NCBI GenBank assembly: GCA_902493385.1
Contig: CABUPO010000003.1
Coordinates: forward strand, 241,831-305,830
DNA: 64,000 bases
Direction: 5' to 3'
From: an uncultured Lachnospiraceae bacterium
GTDB taxonomy: Bacteria > Bacillota > Clostridia > Lachnospirales > Lachnospiraceae
Shown here: in pieces, positions 25,854-35,306 of the stretch
Numbering within the stretch: position 1 is the stretch's first letter
Layout of the letters: every line of letters begins with the position of its first letter
Program-made: the position numbers and the translations under genes
Notes under the pieces: generated by a model
Database searches by the model: none
Seen by the model: the letters and a program-made list of their open reading frames with translations, nothing else
Told to the model about the DNA's origin: nothing

Positions 25854-28010
25854 TTATTCAGGCACAACTGCTTCCGAAGCATTGGAAACCTTAATACATA
25901 CAGGCGTTTTCCCTGTAAGAGCAATACTTCTTGAGTCAGGCTGAGCAGTTCCGACATATATCTCGTAATCTCCGCTGTTAAGAATCTTAATTCCATCTTC
26001 ATTGTACAGTCCAAAGCTGTCCGGCGTCAGTGTAATTGAAACTGTCTTTGTCTCTCCTGAATTAAGCATAACCTTCTTAAGTCCTTTAAGTTGGCAGTTA
26101 GGCGCATCTTCTCCAATATATTTAACATATACCTGAACAGTTTCAGCTCCCGCACGCCCGCCTTTATTCGTAATTGATGCAGTAACTGTAATATCTGTAT
26201 CCACAGAAAGCTTATCATTATCTACGCTTACGTCGCTTATCTCATAATCTGAATAGCTTAAGCCATAACCAAACGGATATAAAGCTTCATTCTCCATATA
26301 CCTGTATGTCCTGCCCTTCATTGAATAATCCTTGAAATCAGGAAGCTCTTCTGTCGTACGGTAGAATGTAACAGGGAGCTTTCCTTCAGGATTGGCATTG
26401 CCAAATAAAATATCAGCAATCGCACGTCCGCCCTGAGCCCCAGGATACCATCCCTGAATTATCGCCGGAAGGTGTTCGTCTTCCCATGTAACTGCAAGCG
26501 CGCTTCCTGATAAAAGCACGAGTATTACCGGCGTACCTGTCTCATATATTGTCTTAAGAACCTCTGACTGGATTCCCGGCAGGTTGATATTAGGCTTATC
26601 TCCACTTGCAAATTCGTTTCCTTCGTCTCCTTCTTCACCCTCAAGACTCGGGTCCAGGCCAAAGCATGCAATAACGACGTCAGATGCTTTGGCAACAGCT
26701 CTTGCTTCAGCAATTCTGTCATTAGCAGCAGCAAGACCAGATACCCTGTCCTTGCAAAGATGGCATCCCTCAGAATACATAACACGCACATCATCTCCAA
26801 GGTATTCCTTAATGCCCTCAAGAACTGTTATATATTCTGAAGCAGTACCCTCGTAATTACCTACAAGAGCGCGCCTGTTATTAGCATTAGGCCCAATAAC
26901 GCCGACTGTCTTAAGCGCGTTTTTATCAAGCGGAAGTATATTATCTGTATTCTTAAGAAGACATATACTCTTCTGTGCTGCTTCAAGATTCAAAAGCCTG
27001 TGTTCTTTGCAGTCGACTACATCATATGTAATATTACTGAACGGAACATGCTCAGGGTCGTCAAAAAGCCCTAATTTCATTCTCGTCGTATAAAGCCTTG
27101 CAACAGACTGTTCGATAACCTCCTCAGTTATAAGCCCTTCCTCACATGCTTTAATAAGATTTCCGTTAATATTGCCACAGTTAAGGTCGCATCCGTTATT
27201 CATTGCAAGCGCAACAGATTCAACAGGACCGTTAGTTACCATGTGATATTCATGGAAATCCTTTATTGCCCAGCAGTCTGAGGTAACATGCCCTCTAAAC
27301 TGCCATTCTTTTCTAAGTATATCTACAAGCAGGGTTTTGCTTCCGCAGCAAGGTTCTCCGTTAGTTCTGTTATAAGCTCCCATAACCACTTCCACGTCAG
27401 CGTCTTTAACACACGCCTTAAATGCCGGCAGATATGTTTCGCGCATATCTTTTTTGGAAGCAATAGCATTGAAGCTGTGTCTTTCATCCTCAGGTCCTGA
27501 GTGAACGGCAAAATGCTTTGCACATGCAGCCGCTTTAAGATACTTCTTATCATGTCCCTGAATACCGTTAATAAACCTTATTCCAAGCCTTGACGTAAGA
27601 TACGGGTCTTCGCCGAAAGTCTCATGACCACGCCCCCATCTTGGATCTCTGAATATATTTACATTAGGCGACCAGAAAGTAAGTCCTTTGTATATATCAG
27701 TATCGCCATATTCCTGCTGCATATTAAACTTTGCGCGTCCTTCTGTAGATATGCAGTCTGCAACCTTCTCAATAAAATCTTCATCAAATGTAGCTGCCAG
27801 TCCTATTGACTGCGGAAAAACAGTTGCAACACCGGCTCTTGCCACTCCGTGAAGCGCTTCATTCCAGTAGTTATATGCTTTAATACCAAGCCTGTCTATA
27901 GCAGGCGCGCCATGAAGCGTCTGATAAACCTTCTCCTCCAATGTAAGCCTGTGTGCAAGGTCTTTTGCACGTTCTTCAAATGATACTGATTCATCATTAT
28001 ATTTTTCCAT
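25854..28010 (-). CDS. GH3 beta-xylosidase / beta-glucosidase
   Basis: This 718-residue protein has the GH3 N-terminal barrel with KHF (165-167), nucleophile D245 in VTSDCWAIK, the alpha/beta sandwich domain, and a fibronectin type III-like C-terminal domain (about residues 620-700). The DPRWGRGHETFGEDP segment and overall pattern resemble GH3 xylosidases of Clostridia and Bacteroidetes. No signal peptide is present. Position between GH10 and GH67 supports release of xylose from short xylo-oligosaccharides. A perfect palindrome CGCATATGCG (28037-28046) lies upstream. Activity on beta-glucosides cannot be excluded. Confidence 0.9.
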   Translation of the reverse strand: MEKYNDESVSFEERAKDLAHRLTLEEKVYQTLHGAPAIDRLGIKAYNYWNEALHGVARAGVATVFPQSIGLAATFDEDFIEKVADCISTEGRAKFNMQQEYGDTDIYKGLTFWSPNVNIFRDPRWGRGHETFGEDPYLTSRLGIRFINGIQGHDKKYLKAAACAKHFAVHSGPEDERHSFNAIASKKDMRETYLPAFKACVKDADVEVVMGAYNRTNGEPCCGSKTLLVDILRKEWQFRGHVTSDCWAIKDFHEYHMVTNGPVESVALAMNNGCDLNCGNINGNLIKACEEGLITEEVIEQSVARLYTTRMKLGLFDDPEHVPFSNITYDVVDCKEHRLLNLEAAQKSICLLKNTDNILPLDKNALKTVGVIGPNANNRRALVGNYEGTASEYITVLEGIKEYLGDDVRVMYSEGCHLCKDRVSGLAAANDRIAEARAVAKASDVVIACFGLDPSLEGEEGDEGNEFASGDKPNINLPGIQSEVLKTIYETGTPVILVLLSGSALAVTWEDEHLPAIIQGWYPGAQGGRAIADILFGNANPEGKLPVTFYRTTEELPDFKDYSMKGRTYRYMENEALYPFGYGLSYSDYEISDVSVDNDKLSVDTDITVTASITNKGGRAGAETVQVYVKYIGEDAPNCQLKGLKKVMLNSGETKTVSITLTPDSFGLYNEDGIKILNSGDYEIYVGTAQPDSRSIALTGKTPVCIKVSNASEAVVPE

Positions 28011-28061
28011 AAAGCTTATCCTCCTATTGTTAAATCCGCATATGCGTGTTTTAATTAGTGT

Positions 28062-29027
28062 TTATATATCCATTATACTGTATAACGCAGGTTTTGCATC
28101 GCCGTTTTCATCGAACAAAAGCGGCCAGTTCTTTCTGTTCTTTACAGGGAAATCATCAAGCCATGTATATCTGTCAGAAACTCCCCATAATGTCACATTA
28201 TCAATATAATCACTGTATTCCCTGAACACCTTAAAGTAATCCCCGTATGCCTTTGCATGTAACTTTTCAAGATGCGGGTCAGGCGATTCTAAAACCTGTG
28301 TATCATCAAATCTGAAATGTGATATATCCATTTCAGTAATATGTATTCTTAATCCAAGCGAAGCATACATTTCAATAGCTTCTTTTACAAGGTCAATAGT
28401 CGGATAATACAGATTAACATGACACTGCATTCCAACACCGTCAACCAGTTTTTCATCTTTATTAATATTTTTAATTAATTTGATAATCTTATCCCTTTTT
28501 TCCGGAATATATTCGTTATAATCATTATAAAACAGCTGCACATCGTCAGGTAATATGCTGCGTGCCAATGCAAACACCTTCCTGCAATAATCACTGCCAA
28601 ACATATCAAGCCAGGGGCTCTTTCTCAAATAAGCGCTGCTTTTATCTTCTACCGCCTCGTTTATAACGTCCCAGCACTGAGTCTTATCGCCATATCTTTC
28701 ATTCATAATTTTGATATGGTCAGTAAGAAGCTGCCATACTTCTTCCTTGCTTTTATTAAAAATGTGATACGGAGTCTGATTATGCCATACAAAATTATGT
28801 CCGCGTATATCAAGATTATTTGCTTTTGCAAAATTATAAAGCTCATCAGCGCCTGAAAAATTATATTCAAAATTATCATTGAATAAAACTCCGTATTTCA
28901 TCTGATTTTCAAATGTTATGCTGTTAAAGTGCTTTTTTATAATATCAGTTTCATTCTGAATGGTTATAGAATTAATTGCTGCACCAATCTTAAAATAGTC
29001 CTTATAAACTTCTTTCAGTCCACGCAT
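28062..29027 (-). CDS. GH10 endo-1,4-beta-xylanase, intracellular
   Basis: The 321-residue protein is a bare GH10 catalytic barrel without signal peptide, carbohydrate-binding module or surface anchor. The acid/base is E124 in WDVINEAVED and the nucleophile is E232 in HITEMDIS; substrate-site residues HNFVWHNQ are intact. The usual -2 subsite sequence reads FENQMK. Such cytoplasmic xylanases cut imported xylo-oligosaccharides. It is first of three coupled hydrolase genes after the terminator at 29062-29107, with TTGAGGAATAACT ahead of its ATG. Confidence 0.95.
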   Translation of the reverse strand: MRGLKEVYKDYFKIGAAINSITIQNETDIIKKHFNSITFENQMKYGVLFNDNFEYNFSGADELYNFAKANNLDIRGHNFVWHNQTPYHIFNKSKEEVWQLLTDHIKIMNERYGDKTQCWDVINEAVEDKSSAYLRKSPWLDMFGSDYCRKVFALARSILPDDVQLFYNDYNEYIPEKRDKIIKLIKNINKDEKLVDGVGMQCHVNLYYPTIDLVKEAIEMYASLGLRIHITEMDISHFRFDDTQVLESPDPHLEKLHAKAYGDYFKVFREYSDYIDNVTLWGVSDRYTWLDDFPVKNRKNWPLLFDENGDAKPALYSIMDI

Positions 29028-29061
29028 AGTTATTCCTCAATTATTATGTATTTTTTCAAAA

Positions 29062-29107
29062 AAGAAGCTGTAACATATTCTTTATTATGGGATAGTTACA
29101 GCTTCTT
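29062..29107 (-). terminator. Rho-independent terminator between binding protein and xylanase genes
   Basis: A perfect 13-bp stem (AAGAAGCTGTAAC and its complement) with a 20-base loop is followed on the minus strand by TTTTTTG. It should reduce readthrough from the transport operon into the hydrolase genes. Confidence 0.85.
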
Positions 29108-29120
29108 AAAAGTCCAATCA

Positions 29121-29149
29121 TTGCCAGGCGTATGCTGTACGCCTGGCAA
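29121..29149 (-). repeat. Perfect 12-bp hairpin directly after the binding-protein stop
   Basis: TTGCCAGGCGTA and TACGCCTGGCAA form a perfect GC-rich stem with a 5-base loop, 12 bases after the stop codon at 29161. There is no U run, so it more likely blocks 3' exonucleases, stabilising the abundant binding-protein message, than terminates. Confidence 0.6.
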
Positions 29150-29160
29150 TCACTGCCGAA

Positions 29161-30582
29161 TTAATCAGCATTAGCTTTTTCAATCTTACTGTTCCATGTA
29201 GGCGTCATCTCTTCAAGCTGCTCTGAAGGCTTCTTGGCAAGAGCGTAAACACTGTATGTGAAATCACCGTAATCTGTATCAGGAATCATTGACTGATAAT
29301 CAAGAATTCTATGCTCATCTTCTCTCATGAGTTCAAGAGTTTCATCTACAGCCCTTGTATCAGTAAACTGTGCATAATATGTCTGCTTCCATGATTCCTC
29401 AAGTGAATATCCTGGAGTAGTTTCTGTATACAGGTTATAAGCGAACATAAGCTTATCAACAAATTCAGGGTCGTCACGGGTTATATTTGGAACTACTATA
29501 ATGTTATCAAATGGTACTGTTGCCATTGTTCCATTAGGTCCTGCAGGGAACATAACGAATCCGAACTCATCTTCCATAGTGCCTGCAAATGAAGAAACTG
29601 TATATACCTCAGCAGTCTGCATTGCACACTCGCCATCACGGAATGCTGTGATGAACCAATCCCATGAAGCTCCTTCCGGATCAGGCATAATGTACTTTTT
29701 CTCGATAAGGCTTACTCCCCAGTTCATGGCGTCAATAAAGTTCTGTGTTCCTGTTGCATTTTCATATTTGCCTTCTGCATTTCTTGTAACGAACTGAGCG
29801 CCGTTACTTGCAGCACAAAGCTTAAGGTAATCCTTTGAGAATGAAGCCATTGCATAGATATCTGTCTGACCGTCATTATCTATATCCTTAGTAAGTTTTG
29901 CACAATACTCTTCAAACTTATCCCATGTCCACTCTCCGCTTGCCTGAAGATTATATGGCTCCTCAGGATCAATTCCTGCTTCTTCAAATAATCTCTTATT
30001 AAAGAAGATGCCGGCTCTTGGCTCCATCTCAGTTGACATGCCATAGATTCCGCCTTTATATGTCATCAGCTCTTTAACCTGCTTGTTCCACTTTTCCTCT
30101 GAAAAATCTACTGTAGATACAGTGCTAAGGTCATAGAAAAGATTATTCTTAAGCGGCTGTGAAACCGTATCCTGATACATATAGTACATATCTACCGATG
30201 GATTACCGCTCATAACCTCTGTAGTGAACTTCTCTGCCATATCTACCCATGCGCATATCTGCTTTCTTTCAAAAGTAAAATTATACTTATTAAAAATTTC
30301 CTGCCTGTATGCCTCAGTATCCTCAGCATATGTTGTAGAAAGATCAGTCTCATCTGATGAATACCAGTCGCCTACGGTAAAACTTGCACCACCAAGATCA
30401 TCATAAGTCTTAAGGCTTGAGCCTTCTTCTCCGGCTTCGCCTTCACCTTCCGCCTCGTTTCCCGGCGCTTCAGTTGCCTCAGTTGAAGGTTTTGATTCGC
30501 CTCCATTAGTACATCCGCTGAATGTTGCTGCGACCATAGCAGCCGCAAGACATAAAGCTAACCACTTCTTGTTTTTTCTCAA
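29161..30582 (-). CDS. Solute-binding lipoprotein of the xylo-oligosaccharide ABC system
   Basis: The 473-residue protein has a lipoprotein signal with lipobox FSGC near residue 23, a Glu/Gly/Ser-rich linker (about 27-57), then a two-lobed sugar-binding fold (FNKRLFEEAGIDPEEPYN, DNDGQTDIYAM, ECAMQTAE). The start is TTG 30582, eight bases after AGGAGG; this binding site decides the start. It lies 239 bases downstream of a permease pair, behind its own promoter and a structured leader, and is followed by two hairpins. It likely captures (glucurono)xylo-oligosaccharides for import. Confidence 0.9.
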   Translation of the reverse strand: MRKNKKWLALCLAAAMVAATFSGCTNGGESKPSTEATEAPGNEAEGEGEAGEEGSSLKTYDDLGGASFTVGDWYSSDETDLSTTYAEDTEAYRQEIFNKYNFTFERKQICAWVDMAEKFTTEVMSGNPSVDMYYMYQDTVSQPLKNNLFYDLSTVSTVDFSEEKWNKQVKELMTYKGGIYGMSTEMEPRAGIFFNKRLFEEAGIDPEEPYNLQASGEWTWDKFEEYCAKLTKDIDNDGQTDIYAMASFSKDYLKLCAASNGAQFVTRNAEGKYENATGTQNFIDAMNWGVSLIEKKYIMPDPEGASWDWFITAFRDGECAMQTAEVYTVSSFAGTMEDEFGFVMFPAGPNGTMATVPFDNIIVVPNITRDDPEFVDKLMFAYNLYTETTPGYSLEESWKQTYYAQFTDTRAVDETLELMREDEHRILDYQSMIPDTDYGDFTYSVYALAKKPSEQLEEMTPTWNSKIEKANAD

Positions 30583-30602
30583 TTTTACATCCTCCTTTTT
30601 TT

Positions 30603-30762
30603 GCGGTTTACACCGCTTAAAAAATAATTATACTTATAAACTCGCAGACCTACGCTTTCAGCGCTCCTTTACTGCCGTAAAAACGTATGCCCACTAATGA
30701 GCGCACATTCGCCAAACAGCTGCTTTGCAGCCGCCTGGCTCATTGTGTCCGCGTACATTATA
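30603..30762 (-). promoter_or_regulatory. Promoter and structured leader of the binding-protein gene
   Basis: An extended -10, TGGTATAAT (TATAAT 30762-30757), starts a leader of about 168 bases that is visibly GC-richer than its flanks. Arms AATGAGC/GCTCATT (30738-30744 with 30696-30702) enclose an 11-bp stem with three G-U pairs (30713-30737). Further stems are TTTAC-GGCA-GTAAA (30668-30681), CGCT-GAA-AGCG (30653-30663), and GCGGT-GTAA-ACCGC (30603-30616) next to the ribosome binding site. I cannot match it to a known riboswitch class. Confidence 0.5.
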
Positions 30763-30821
30763 CCACATCATGCAATAAAATAAATATAAAAATGCATCCA
30801 TTATATTGCATAAACAGTGTT

Positions 30822-31817
30822 CTACATCTTAATACCAGACTGGCTGAGACTTTCAACGAATCCCTTCTGAGCAAATACATAAATTATAAGAAGAGGAACG
30901 ATAGTCATAAGCGTACCGGTTGCAACTATGGCTGATGAATAAGCCTGTGTCGCTTTTTCAGCAATTCCCGCATTTTTGATAAATGCGTCAAGCGCTCCTG
31001 AGAGTCCTGAAAGCTGTGTTGACAAAAGCGTATATTTTCTAAGGAACATCTGTGAATAGAACTTATCAGTCCACTGCCATACAAATGCAAAAAGGAAACA
31101 TGATGTTATAATAGGTTTTGCATCTGGAAGCATAATTCTGTAAAATGTCTTGAACTTTCCACATCCGTCAACATATGCAGCCTCTTCAATATCCTTTGGA
31201 ACATTTCTGAAGAACTGCCTTATAAGATAAATATACAGTCCGCTCTTAAGTCCCATACATCCCAAACACAAAAGCAGATAAGGAAGAATTGTGTTCAGAA
31301 GATTAACAGGCTTACCGGAAACAAGCGAAACGATTCCGAGCGGGTCAAAATATGTAAAATTAAGGTACAATGGAGCCATAATCGTCTGCGGCGGAATAAT
31401 GATAACAAGTATAACCATAAAGAACCAAAAGTTCTTAAGCGGAAACTTATATCTTGCAAATCCGTAGCCAACTAACGTTGCAGCTGCCACCTGAAGCGCG
31501 CTGACTAAGAGACTGACATATGCAGTTGTTCCAAGCGCCTTCCAATAATTCATAAGCTGTGATGCAAGCTTATACGACGAAGTAGTAAAATGACGCGGTA
31601 TGCTTACAATCGTAGAATCATAAAGATCCTGCTCCTCCATAAAACTAAGAGATATTTTGTTTAATAAAGGCTGAACAATAAGGAAACATAAACCAAATAT
31701 CAATATAGCACGACATATCTTATATCCAATATTAAAGATTGTTTTGCGCATCAGATATCCATTGGATTTCCTGTTACGTTCCATAAAGGCCTGCCATTTT
31801 CCATTTTTCTTACTCAT
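30822..31817 (-). CDS. Carbohydrate ABC permease, MalG type (second pair)
   Basis: The 331-residue membrane protein has six helices after a ~28-residue basic cytoplasmic start, a periplasm-facing loop (NKISLSFMEEQD...) and the EAA loop EEAAYVDGCGKFKTFYRIMLP (in part) that contacts the ATPase. It ends QSGIKM as many MalG-type proteins do. Its gene overlaps the MalF-type partner by eight bases. No ATPase gene is present in the locus, so a shared MsmX-like ATPase is expected elsewhere. Confidence 0.92.
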   Translation of the reverse strand: MSKKNGKWQAFMERNRKSNGYLMRKTIFNIGYKICRAILIFGLCFLIVQPLLNKISLSFMEEQDLYDSTIVSIPRHFTTSSYKLASQLMNYWKALGTTAYVSLLVSALQVAAATLVGYGFARYKFPLKNFWFFMVILVIIIPPQTIMAPLYLNFTYFDPLGIVSLVSGKPVNLLNTILPYLLLCLGCMGLKSGLYIYLIRQFFRNVPKDIEEAAYVDGCGKFKTFYRIMLPDAKPIITSCFLFAFVWQWTDKFYSQMFLRKYTLLSTQLSGLSGALDAFIKNAGIAEKATQAYSSAIVATGTLMTIVPLLIIYVFAQKGFVESLSQSGIKM

Positions 31818-32724
31818 AATAGTACACCTTCTTTGAAAGAATTAGTGAGATGATTCCAATAATCACCAGACAACAAACAAAGTAAATCCATGCCATCGCA
31901 GCGCTCAAATCATATTGCATCTTTGATATCATCGCTGAGGATATGTAATCCATTACTTCATTGTCCGAACGACAGAAGTAATCAATTATTGTATAAATAA
32001 CATTAACAAGTATAAGCGAGCTTACCATAGGAAGAGTAATCTTCCAGAAACACTCCCATGCTGTACATCCTTCAATCTTTGCAGCTTCAAACATACTTGG
32101 CGAGATAGTCTGAAGACCTGACAGAAATATAATAATCTGAATTCCTGACTGAATGGAAATATCATACACATGATCAATAAGGTTAAATACGAATCCAAAA
32201 AATTCACCCGACTGAGTTCCTTCAGTCACAAGCATATCCTGAAGTACTGTAGTAATGCTTGAGGCATTTGAGGTTTTCTGTATAACTTCTTTCATACTTG
32301 CAAGCATCTCATTGTTATACTCAAGTCCGACTATAACACCGGAAGAAAGAATAACCGGCATGAAGAATATGGCTCTTACGAATCCACGTCCCTTAAATGT
32401 CTGATTAAGCAGCAACGCCACAAAGAAACTAAATATAAGCGTTGCCGGAAGATCAAGCAGCATACCTCTTAAGTTCTCAATCAGAAGAATTTTAAATTCA
32501 GGATCTATATTAATCGCTTCATTATACAGGCTGAGTCCGGTAAATTTCATAGTAAACCCACCCATAGAAGGATCAATAGTTACTTCTGAGAAACTCATTC
32601 TGCACGATTGTACTAAAGGCACAAGCATGAATACCAGAAATCCAATAATAAACGGAAGTATGAACAAATATCCTGCTATCGCATTTTTAGTGGCAAGCGT
32701 CATCTTACGTTTCTTTTTCTCCAT
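31810..32724 (-). CDS. Carbohydrate ABC permease, MalF type (second pair)
   Basis: The 304-residue membrane protein begins with a basic stretch and the helix AIAGYLFILPFIIGFLVFMLVP (in part), typical of MalF-type sugar permeases, and has the EAA loop FEAAKIEGCTAWECFWKITLP (in part). Between its second and third helices is a longer loop (about residues 145-185). It overlaps the DUF5696 gene stop as TAATG and its MalG partner by eight bases, so all three are coupled. It would form the channel with the MalG-type protein. Confidence 0.92.
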   Translation of the reverse strand: MEKKKRKMTLATKNAIAGYLFILPFIIGFLVFMLVPLVQSCRMSFSEVTIDPSMGGFTMKFTGLSLYNEAINIDPEFKILLIENLRGMLLDLPATLIFSFFVALLLNQTFKGRGFVRAIFFMPVILSSGVIVGLEYNNEMLASMKEVIQKTSNASSITTVLQDMLVTEGTQSGEFFGFVFNLIDHVYDISIQSGIQIIIFLSGLQTISPSMFEAAKIEGCTAWECFWKITLPMVSSLILVNVIYTIIDYFCRSDNEVMDYISSAMISKMQYDLSAAMAWIYFVCCLVIIGIISLILSKKVYYYE

Positions 32725-35279
32725 TAATTATTACCTCCTTCCACAATATAATCTCTGGCAGGAATTGAAACGCCGTTGTAATTAAAGTCATTGTAATTAT
32801 AATTAACAATTACTTCAGTTCCATCAGCATATCCTGTCTTATATACGTTATCCGCAACCTTGTCATGGCTAACGATATATTCGTCATATGTTCCATTAAA
32901 GTCATTTGCAAATCTTGTATAATTTTCAGCAATCGTATCTTTCCAAAGGTCATATTCAGTTGCAAAATATTCGGTATATTTTGTATCCTGAAGAACCGAT
33001 GCGCTGCTCTTTGTAATCGTATAAGTAAGCCCTGCTCCAAGTTCGGCCGACTTAAGGAAGGTTTCATCAGAATTCTGTGAAAGATTAAGCGGCTCGGCTG
33101 TATAATTAACGAGTCCATGTAAAGCTATCTGATAGAAAGGTATAGTCTCGTCAACAATGCTGAAGCTCTTATTACTAAGCACCATTCCGGTGACAATGTC
33201 AGAATACGGTATATTGTAGAAATAATCCGACGCAGTCATTACCTTTGAACCTGCAGCCTTAAGCTCCTGATATTTACTCGTAATCATATTCATTGTCTCT
33301 TCTCTTGATACATGCTTTTTATAGTTGTAGTCGCCGCTAAGCTGTGTACTAAGATCAGCAAACGCTATATTAGAAGTACCGATGCCATTAATATATTTTG
33401 CCACGCTGTCAACACTCTGCATTGCAACAGAAGGCTTTGCGAGATAATACTCATATTCTTCCGGCTGCTGTGCGAAGTATATAGGGCTGTAGTATGAAAG
33501 CTCTGCAATCTCTCTGCTGACAAACTTGGCCGAATCCCTGTTAACACTGTATTTGTCAAACAAAGAATTCTTATATACCAGCTGATAATTGGCATCCATA
33601 TATACGTCAATATTATTATCATTAGCCGTCTTAATAAAGGATTTAAGCTTATTCTTACTTCCAAGCTTACTAATAAGCTTTACCTTCTTCACACTTGAGT
33701 TGTGAATACCTTTATTACACCATCCTGAGTACTTAATTGAAAGGTTTTCAATACCATTTGAAATAAGGTCCGAAGTAATCTCTTCTGCTTCCTCATACTT
33801 TGTCAGAGGAAGGTCTTTTGTTACAGGTACTCCCAAAACATGATCCTTATTATCAACACCGCCTATCATATTAATGATAACCGAAGTATTCTCACCGGCT
33901 TTTTCTGAAAGCGAAGGATACTTCTTAACAAGGTATTCTCTGTATGATGATGCCATGTCTACATAATCATCAGACTCAAGGAATATATATCTCTGCGTAA
34001 TATGCTCGGCTGGAAGTCCTTTCTCATACGTACGGACTGTTACATCAGATTTACCTGATATATCCATATCCTCTCCGTGAAGCATGGTATAACAGAACTT
34101 AACTGAGTTAAAGCAGTTAAGACGTCCTGCAATATCACCCTCAACAATTGCATATGAGCTTCCAGACTCTATAGCACAGAGATATGAGCCTCCGTCTTTG
34201 GCAATTCCTATAAGCGGATAACTCACCTCGCTGTCATCAACCACAGCATCCCTTGTTACAGCAAGATCTGCTCCATATACCTGATTGTAATATGCAGCCT
34301 GACTTATCTTGCCGTTATTAAAATTAATTATTCCTCCTGAACCATCAGGTACAAACAGGAAGCCTTCTTCATCCATTCCCGCTGCTCCGAAGAATGGAAG
34401 CGGCGTCAGATATGTAATAGGATATTTGCCGTAATATTCTATTTCTTCCATCGGAACGTCTACAACAAGTCCGTCGTCACTGAGCGTATAATATACGGAT
34501 ACGTTAAATGCAGCCTTTCCGGTAGTCTGAGATACATTAATTCTGGAATTATCGTACTCATATTCTTCATATGTGTACCCCGCGCCTTCAAACATCTCCT
34601 GATATGATTCAAGTTTAGTATCACTCTGTCCTTCACGGATTACATATACCTTTGTATCAGCAAGGTCAGGATACTGCTCAAGAAGCTCGTCTTTATTATC
34701 AGTTGCCCGAAGCTGGTTGATGTCGATTCGTCTGTATACGTTTTTAATCATCTTTGCATCTGACGAATCCATCTTACTGCAGAACTCTTCCATACGGTCT
34801 TCTGTTATTGCGGTAGGTACTATATATGTTTTCTGAACGTCACCTACTGTGTATATAACCTTTACTCCATTTACATTACCTGATTCATCCTTTATCTCCT
34901 CAATCGAATAACGTTTATCCTTTATAGAATAAGCATAATTGTCATAAGAAAAGCTCTGGCCCTTTGAATCACTGTATTCAACAAATAAAGTAGAAGAAAG
35001 TATGTCTCTGTTGCTTCCACTTGCAAGCGTATCAGCCTCAAGATTCTGAGGATTAGAATACCACGTCTGACCATTTGCTTTATTAAGAACAGAAAATTGG
35101 GTTGTATCAGCATCCATTGTAAACTCAAGCTGACCGTTATCCACTTTTATTATTTTACCTTCCGCTTCCTGCGAATAATCCTGTACGTCAATAAATCCCT
35201 CTTCGGCAGCATCATCGCTGCATCCTGCCGCAAATACAAACATCAGAATTAACGGAAGCAATAGTTTTAGTCTTTTCAT
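32724..35279 (-). CDS. DUF5696-type large surface lipoprotein
   Basis: The 851-residue protein has a lipoprotein signal with lipobox FAAGC near residue 20. The first ~400 residues look beta-rich (QLEFTMDADTTQFSVLNKANGQTWYSNP in part), and the C-terminal ~350 residues alternate helices and strands like a TIM barrel (VPVTKDLPLTKYEEAEEI, NNIDVYMDANYQLVY, FADLSTQLSGDYNY). This fits proteins annotated as DUF5696; the function is not established. Placed between YIP1 and the second permease pair and coupled to the latter, it could bind or trim polysaccharide at the cell surface before import. Catalytic residues cannot be assigned by eye. Confidence 0.7.
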   Translation of the reverse strand: MKRLKLLLPLILMFVFAAGCSDDAAEEGFIDVQDYSQEAEGKIIKVDNGQLEFTMDADTTQFSVLNKANGQTWYSNPQNLEADTLASGSNRDILSSTLFVEYSDSKGQSFSYDNYAYSIKDKRYSIEEIKDESGNVNGVKVIYTVGDVQKTYIVPTAITEDRMEEFCSKMDSSDAKMIKNVYRRIDINQLRATDNKDELLEQYPDLADTKVYVIREGQSDTKLESYQEMFEGAGYTYEEYEYDNSRINVSQTTGKAAFNVSVYYTLSDDGLVVDVPMEEIEYYGKYPITYLTPLPFFGAAGMDEEGFLFVPDGSGGIINFNNGKISQAAYYNQVYGADLAVTRDAVVDDSEVSYPLIGIAKDGGSYLCAIESGSSYAIVEGDIAGRLNCFNSVKFCYTMLHGEDMDISGKSDVTVRTYEKGLPAEHITQRYIFLESDDYVDMASSYREYLVKKYPSLSEKAGENTSVIINMIGGVDNKDHVLGVPVTKDLPLTKYEEAEEITSDLISNGIENLSIKYSGWCNKGIHNSSVKKVKLISKLGSKNKLKSFIKTANDNNIDVYMDANYQLVYKNSLFDKYSVNRDSAKFVSREIAELSYYSPIYFAQQPEEYEYYLAKPSVAMQSVDSVAKYINGIGTSNIAFADLSTQLSGDYNYKKHVSREETMNMITSKYQELKAAGSKVMTASDYFYNIPYSDIVTGMVLSNKSFSIVDETIPFYQIALHGLVNYTAEPLNLSQNSDETFLKSAELGAGLTYTITKSSASVLQDTKYTEYFATEYDLWKDTIAENYTRFANDFNGTYDEYIVSHDKVADNVYKTGYADGTEVIVNYNYNDFNYNGVSIPARDYIVEGGNN

Positions 35280-35306
35280 AAAGTATTAAGCCCTCCTTTC
35301 TTTCTC

